DNA of 23,094 nt from Sphaerosporella brunnea. Taxonomy: Eukaryota > Ascomycota > Pezizomycetes > Pezizales > Pyronemataceae. This document shows, one piece after another, positions 18,701 through 23,094 of the stretch. The translations under genes and the position numbers were made by a program. Each line of letters begins with the position of its first letter. Positions within the stretch are counted from its first letter, which is position 1. Below the pieces are notes generated by a model. It made no database searches. It saw nothing but the letters and a program-made list of their open reading frames with translations, and was not told where the DNA came from. The DNA is taken from positions 1 to 23,094 of the forward strand of contig VXIS01000515.1 of NCBI GenBank assembly GCA_008704415.1, in the 5' to 3' direction.

Positions 18701-21267
18701 ATCTGTTCGCCGTCCACCCACTCGACTCTTTGCCGTAACCGGTCTTCATATAGACCCAACACAAAAATCTTCCCCTCGATAATGCATCCCAAAAGTCCAG
18801 TCCGCAAGAATTCCGGATCCACGGGTACAGGGTGTGGATTGCCTTCTTCGAACCGGTACGGACGCGCATGGAATATAGTTTCAGTTTGTTTCGGCAAAGC
18901 CCAAAATCCGCCGGAAAGCGAAGGGGAATCGACCCAGATCTCGCCAACCTGGCTTGCAGAGCAAAGCAGCGAGGTCTCCGGGTCCACTATAGCAAGCGTT
19001 GCATCGGGTATCGGGTATCCAAAAGCTCCCACCCTTAAAGCGGATTCATCCTCCCCTCGTTTCTCCACCTCTGCTCCCATGGCCACAACCACAATATCAT
19101 TCGTCTTCAAAGCCTCCCGGTCCAGTAACACCTCCATGACCTCAGGCGGCTTCTTCTCCTTGTTTTCGCTGATTACCGGACCAGATAGTAAGGATGAATA
19201 TCCGTTTCCTAGTATGCTCTGTTTCGGGTCGATCGGACTCTCGTCTCCATTTTCGGGCTCTTCCTTCTCGTCCTCCGGCTGTGACAGGGGGCACCCCATT
19301 CTTTCTTCGCCGCCGACCCAATCACGTATAGATATGACCATTCCACCATGTTCGGGCAAACACAGCATCGGCGCCACAACCTCTCGCGCCCTGTGATTTC
19401 CGAGCGGCTTCAACCATCGGTCCGCCAAGATTTCGTGGAACTCTGAATCCACAACCAACGCATCGATCATCATCAGCTTTATCGACGAGAAGTCCACCGG
19501 GTATTTCTTCTGGAAATTTCTAGTCGCAAACGGGTCCGTCTGGTAATTGTATGCGACCAGCTTGAGTGCCGGGTAATCCGCCAAACACAGCGTCGCCTTG
19601 TAGCGAGTGATGATGTTGGCGTACAGGCCTGCTGCTTGGGTCGTGGCCTGTGAGCACCACACGGTCGTTTGACCGCCATACACCGCCATGAGCACCGAGT
19701 GGATGAGGCCGATGCCTTGTCGCGGATCCAGATATGAAACCAGGATCTCACCGGCAGGGCCTCCCGCGAGCGGCCGTCCGGTCTTGTCGCGCAGACTCTT
19801 ATCGAAGGTATCTCGACTGTCGGAAGGAACGGTGTTTATAATCGCGCTGAGGGTCCCCATCTGGTGCATGATAGTCCTGTGACTCAGCACAACACCTCTC
19901 AGGTCGCCCGTGGGGGCGCGCGAGAACTCTATGTACGCCAGATCAGGGACCTGTAACGGCGGAACGTCCTCGTTCTTTTTTGCATGGAAGGAGCCAAACT
20001 CGTTCGTTTTCCACCACTCGACGCCTCTGGGCCAGGCAAGTTTCTGGGTCGCCAGTTCGCGCTGGAAAGCTTTCAAATTGCTGTCGGTGGTGAGGGCCAG
20101 ATGTGCCTGCGTCGAGGTCAAGATGAAGTTGAGCTTGGGATAATCTTCCATGTTATTGATAGGAACAGCCACCACCCCCGCAATGAAACAGCCAAGCAAA
20201 GCAACAGCAAAATCAATCAGCTCAACGTCCCGGTAAACCAGTGCCACACGGTCTCCCCGGTAGAGTCCAGACTTTTCCCGTATCACTTGCGCCACCTTTT
20301 CGGCACGCGCGCCGAGTTTTTCCCACGAACATGCGGCTACCTCTTTACCCTTGTTGTCTAGGACGATGTAGGCTTGTTGTTTCGGTATTGAGCGCGCTCG
20401 GTGACGCAGTACGATGGCGATGTTGTCAAACTTAGACATGGGTATATTGGGGTTGTGGGGGTCATCGATAGCGAACGGCACGTCTCGCGGCTCCAGTGGC
20501 ATCAAAGTGTTTGTGACGCCGGGAGAAGGTAGGTCCCCGGTGTTCAGCATGGGTGGGGGAATAGCGGCGGTAGGGGAGAAGCCGGGGCCCTCTCCGACGG
20601 AATACCGGTGCATCATTTGTTGTTGCTGGTTGTACTCGCTTTCCGGACGGCGCAACTGCATCGACTCCCTCCCCGGTTCGTATGCTTGTGCGGTGAAATC
20701 AGAAAAGTAGTTCCCAGCGTCATACATCGTGTTGGACCGCGATTCCGACGTCGGCATCTGCGGCCCCTCGTCATAGTGGTCATATTCGATCTGCGGCGGG
20801 GTCTGAGAATGGCGCTGTTGCGGGGGGTAAGGATAAGGTTGTTGCTGCGAGTTCGAGGATGCGCTGCTATAGTTCCGCGCGTGAGCACCCTGCATCGGTA
20901 CATTCAGAGATTCATCCCGCCGGGTGCTGCCGTTCGAGTTGCTTCTGAGGTGCGGTGGCGCCGTGCTCTGCAGGAAGCTTCCCCACACACCGCTCTCGGA
21001 CGGCGGCGATACCACGGTCGCCGAAGTCATGGTGCCCGTGCCGCCGGGTGAGTCTGCGCCTTGATAGATTGAACCGCTGCTGTAACGCCATTGCTGTAGC
21101 GACTGATGGGACGGATTCGAGGATGTGGTGCTGGACGGCCCGACGGGGATGCCAAATTGTGCCAGCAGCAGCGTACGGCGTTTCTGGTAGCCCTTGTGCG
21201 TGATATCGCCCTCCTCGAGCTCCGCGTCTAGGGCCGCCAGGTGCGCTTGCAGTTCTGGGTTCTCCAT
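15798..21267 (-). CDS. CPS1: CPS1, DIP2-family protein with DMAP1-binding and two AMP-binding domains
   Basis: Exons 21267-17400, 17340-17131, 17084-16481 and 16431-15798 total 5316 bases, 1771 residues. The ATG at 21267 has the context CGCCATGG and starts MENPELQAHLAALDAELEEG, the DMAP1-binding domain (about 1-40). Residues 45-270 are disordered (Ser, Gln, Pro). Adenylate-forming domain 1 runs from about 277 to 880 and domain 2 from about 1020 to 1640; the last 130 residues are low complexity. RTGDLGFL (about 1497) and GDTIEVNGLQHFPIDIE (about 1530) match the late motifs of the family. The phosphate-loop motifs are degenerate in both domains. In fungi CPS1 is known from Cochliobolus and Coccidioides, where it is needed for normal virulence; animal DIP2 acts in diacylglycerol/lipid metabolism. 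The substrate here is unknown. Start, splice phase and length all agree with an intact gene. Confidence 0.9.
16432..16480 (-). other. CPS1 intron 3 (49 bases) with an atypical donor
   Basis: Acceptor AACAG ends at 16432 and a GCTAAC branch site is present, with a long CT tract, but the donor is GTCCTA rather than GTANGT. The phase is right and the joined protein reads NIVPSGSACFQAGG, which fits the family, so the call is probably correct. Confidence 0.7.
17085..17130 (-). other. CPS1 intron 2 (46 bases)
   Basis: Donor GTAAGT at 17130, CTCTAAC branch site, acceptor CTGCAG ending at 17085. The joined protein reads RPRPDVFQKVRMHF. Confidence 0.85.
17341..17399 (-). other. CPS1 intron 1 (59 bases)
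   Basis: Donor GTAAGT at 17399, acceptor GGGCAG ending at 17341. Splicing joins GIFVG to APTYLISPIDFAQNP, a conserved-looking stretch; reading through gives a stop two codons after the donor. Confidence 0.9.
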
Positions 21268-22248
21268 GGCGAGAGAAGCGGTAGAAATGAGGTCGTGATG
21301 GTAGTGCAAGCGCTGGGGATGGTATTCGTCGTAGAAGGTGGCCTACCGGGGTAGTGACGAAGCTGGTCACGAATCAGCGCCGCCGCGAAATCCGTATATA
21401 CATACAAAGCAGATCGATCTCGGGGCTTCCGGATGGAACGTACGGGGGGAGGGGGGGTGGGATGGAAGAGGCCGACGGGTTTCTTGGTTGATGTGTGTTT
21501 TCTGGGTCTTGTCGATCACTGCCCGGCGGAAATGGATCTGCCAACCGACGAGGAGCAGCTCGTCTTGTTTTTCTTGAACGAATGACGTCGTTAGAGGAGG
21601 GGGGCTGGCTTGAAATATGATCGGTTATATGTGCATTGGGGGTGGGACAGTGGTGATCCTTGGTGGCGGCAGAGGGGGAGTGGATGGCGATGTGGGGGGG
21701 GGGGGGGTATCGGGGATATATATACTTCGAGGTGAATGAATGAACGAATGAATGTATATATACAGGCGGAGCAGTCGGGAAGGAGATGGGCGGTATTCAG
21801 GGACGGAGATCCAGGGACTGCAGGGACTTGTGTGTAATCGAAATTGAGCAGAGAAAGACAGCTCAACTCACCTCACTACGGCCGGGAGATTGGTGGATAA
21901 GGTAACGTGCAATGTCCGCAGATTCCTCTTCATTGCTTGCCATGTGAGAAAGACCCTGCCTGCTCTTCAAAAGCAAATATAAAAAGCAAAACGAGAGCGA
22001 GAATGACAGAAGCAATCCAAGCAAATCCAGCCATCACGAGAAGATGAAACAACAAATACACCACCTGAAGATATGCATTATTATTTATTTATTGTCTGTT
22101 GCTCTCTCTCTCTCGCCCTCTCTGTCTCTGCATTCCATCAAACGTGACGCCAGCTGGCCCGTGCGTCGCTTGCTGCGGCTGAGAAAAATGTTCAACTTCC
22201 ACCAACCAACCAGCCAGCCAGCCGAACCAAACCATCGCAATCCCAACC
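21268..22248. promoter_or_regulatory. Divergent intergenic region between CPS1 and DRS1
   Basis: 981 bases that must carry both promoters. Seen here: G14 (21694-21707), a 9-base inverted repeat TATATATAC/GTATATATA (21717-21725 and 21754-21762) around a GAAT-type microsatellite, TATAAAA on the + strand at 21978-21984, and a CT-rich run near 22094-22131 upstream of the DRS1 start. None is shown to be functional. Confidence 0.5.
21734..21754 (+). repeat. Degenerate GAAT tetranucleotide repeat inside a TATA inverted repeat
   Basis: About five GAAT-type units, one of them GAAC, lie between two inverted TATATATAC arms and could form an extruded hairpin in the shared promoter region. Confidence 0.6.
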
Positions 22249-23094
22249 ATGGCGAAATCCAAGCGCAAGGACACAAAAGTCCCCCAAATCAATGGCTCCT
22301 CTCCATCCAGCTGCCGCCGCAAAAAGTCTGTGCTCGGCGGCGACGAGAGATCAGATGCGGAAGGCGAGGTGGGGCCGATGCTGACGACAGCGGCGACGAG
22401 AAGGACGAGGACGTAGCCGAAGACGCCTTCGGCGTGGGTGCAGAATCGGAGGGTGATGAGGCAGCAGATTCAGATGCGCCCAGTGGCTCAGATGGCGAAG
22501 GCGAAGAGAACGAGGATTCCGACGACGAATCCTCGGTAGCCTCCGAGGTGGCATCCTGACGATCGCGCCTCCGACGATGAGCAATCCGAGACCGAAGATG
22601 CCGCTGATTCCGCCGATGCCGCCAGAAAGGCTGCCTTCTTCGCGCCCGAGGGTGAAATCACCTTCAACCCGGACCCCTCCGCCAGTTTCCAGAACATGAA
22701 CCTTTCGCGACCAATCCTGCGTGGTCTCGCCAACGTCGGCTTCACCACACCCACTCCGACACAGCAGAAAGCCATCCCGGTGGCGCTGTCGGGCAAGGAT
22801 GTGGTCGGAGGTGCGCAGACGGGTTCCGGAAAGACGGCAGCGTTCATAGTGCCTATTCTCGAGCGGCTCCTGTACCGACCCAAAAAGGTCCCCACGACCA
22901 GACTCACCAGAGTCCTGATCCTGTGCCCACGCGTGAGTTGGCAACGCTAGCGCACTAGGTCGCCGTCAAGCTGGCCACCTACACCGACATCAAATTCGCG
23001 CTGGCAGTAGGAGGACTGTCCCTCAAAGTGCAAGAAGCCGAGCTCAAGAAGCGGCCCGAGGTAGTCATTGCGACGCCCGGTCGTTTCATCGACC
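22249..23094 (+). pseudogene. DRS1: DRS1-type DEAD-box RNA helicase, 5' part, with disrupted frame
   Basis: The start is ATG at 22249 (AACCATGG), giving MAKSKRK as in fungal Drs1, which acts in the nucleolus in 60S ribosome assembly. An acidic Ser/Asp/Glu region follows, then the Q motif ([14 protein letters not shown]), motif I AQTGSGKT (22813-22836), PTRELA (motif Ia), the Drs1-typical [14 protein letters not shown], and TPGRFID (motif Ib) at the window edge. The reading frame changes near 22365-22369 (GGGG, one base short), near 22553-22555 (TCCTGAC, one base long) and near 22926-22928 (CCC, one base short, just before PTRELA). A TAG at 22956-22958 stands where CAG is expected. Introns that would bridge these points would be only about 26 bases. 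DRS1 is normally essential and single-copy, so this is either a decayed duplicate or an error-rich assembly end. The gene continues past the window. Confidence 0.8.

Noticed and set aside
22370..22400. Introns to explain the frame changes in DRS1
   Set aside because: The possible GT-AG spans are about 26 bases, too short for fungal splicing, and one would delete the PTRELA motif.

Overview
The window looks like nuclear DNA of a filamentous ascomycete (Pezizomycotina). The evidence is short GT-AG introns of 46-72 bases with CTAAC/CTGAC-like branch points, CACCATGG-type start contexts, and a complete CPS1 gene, the fungal relative of animal DIP2. The exact lineage cannot be read from the sequence. 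All gene calls were made by eye, without database searches.

Layout. Positions 70-4740 are a 4.7-kb block in which the + strand is almost all purine (about one pyrimidine in eight in sampled lines), bounded on both sides by CAG repeats. Positions 4833-5495 hold several long T and C homopolymers. Three intact minus-strand genes stand out: an F-box protein with a propeller-like C-terminal region (5496-7052, one intron), a nuclear-looking protein that keeps only the second lobe of a SNF2-type helicase fold (8088-9557), and CPS1 (15798-21267, four exons, 1771 residues). The last gene, at the right edge on the + strand, is the DEAD-box ribosome-assembly helicase DRS1. It is divergent from CPS1 and has three frame changes and one stop within 850 bases.

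Between the SNF2-like gene and CPS1 (9.7-15.8 kb) lies an accessory-looking region. It has several plus-strand reading frames that look protein-like but change frame, often next to homopolymer runs. It also has a foldback repeat (15171-15260 against 15391-15484) and a diverged direct repeat whose copies differ mainly at CpG sites. This suggests decayed genes and repeats, or uncorrected indels in the assembly. The long intact frames of CPS1 and the other two genes argue against a uniformly poor sequence.

The intact genes do not form one pathway. CPS1 is an adenylate-forming-fold protein of the DIP2 family, the F-box protein probably supplies substrates to an SCF ubiquitin ligase, and DRS1 acts in 60S ribosome assembly. 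The most unusual things here are the purine block, the stripped-down SNF2-like protein, the foldback repeat and the broken DRS1.
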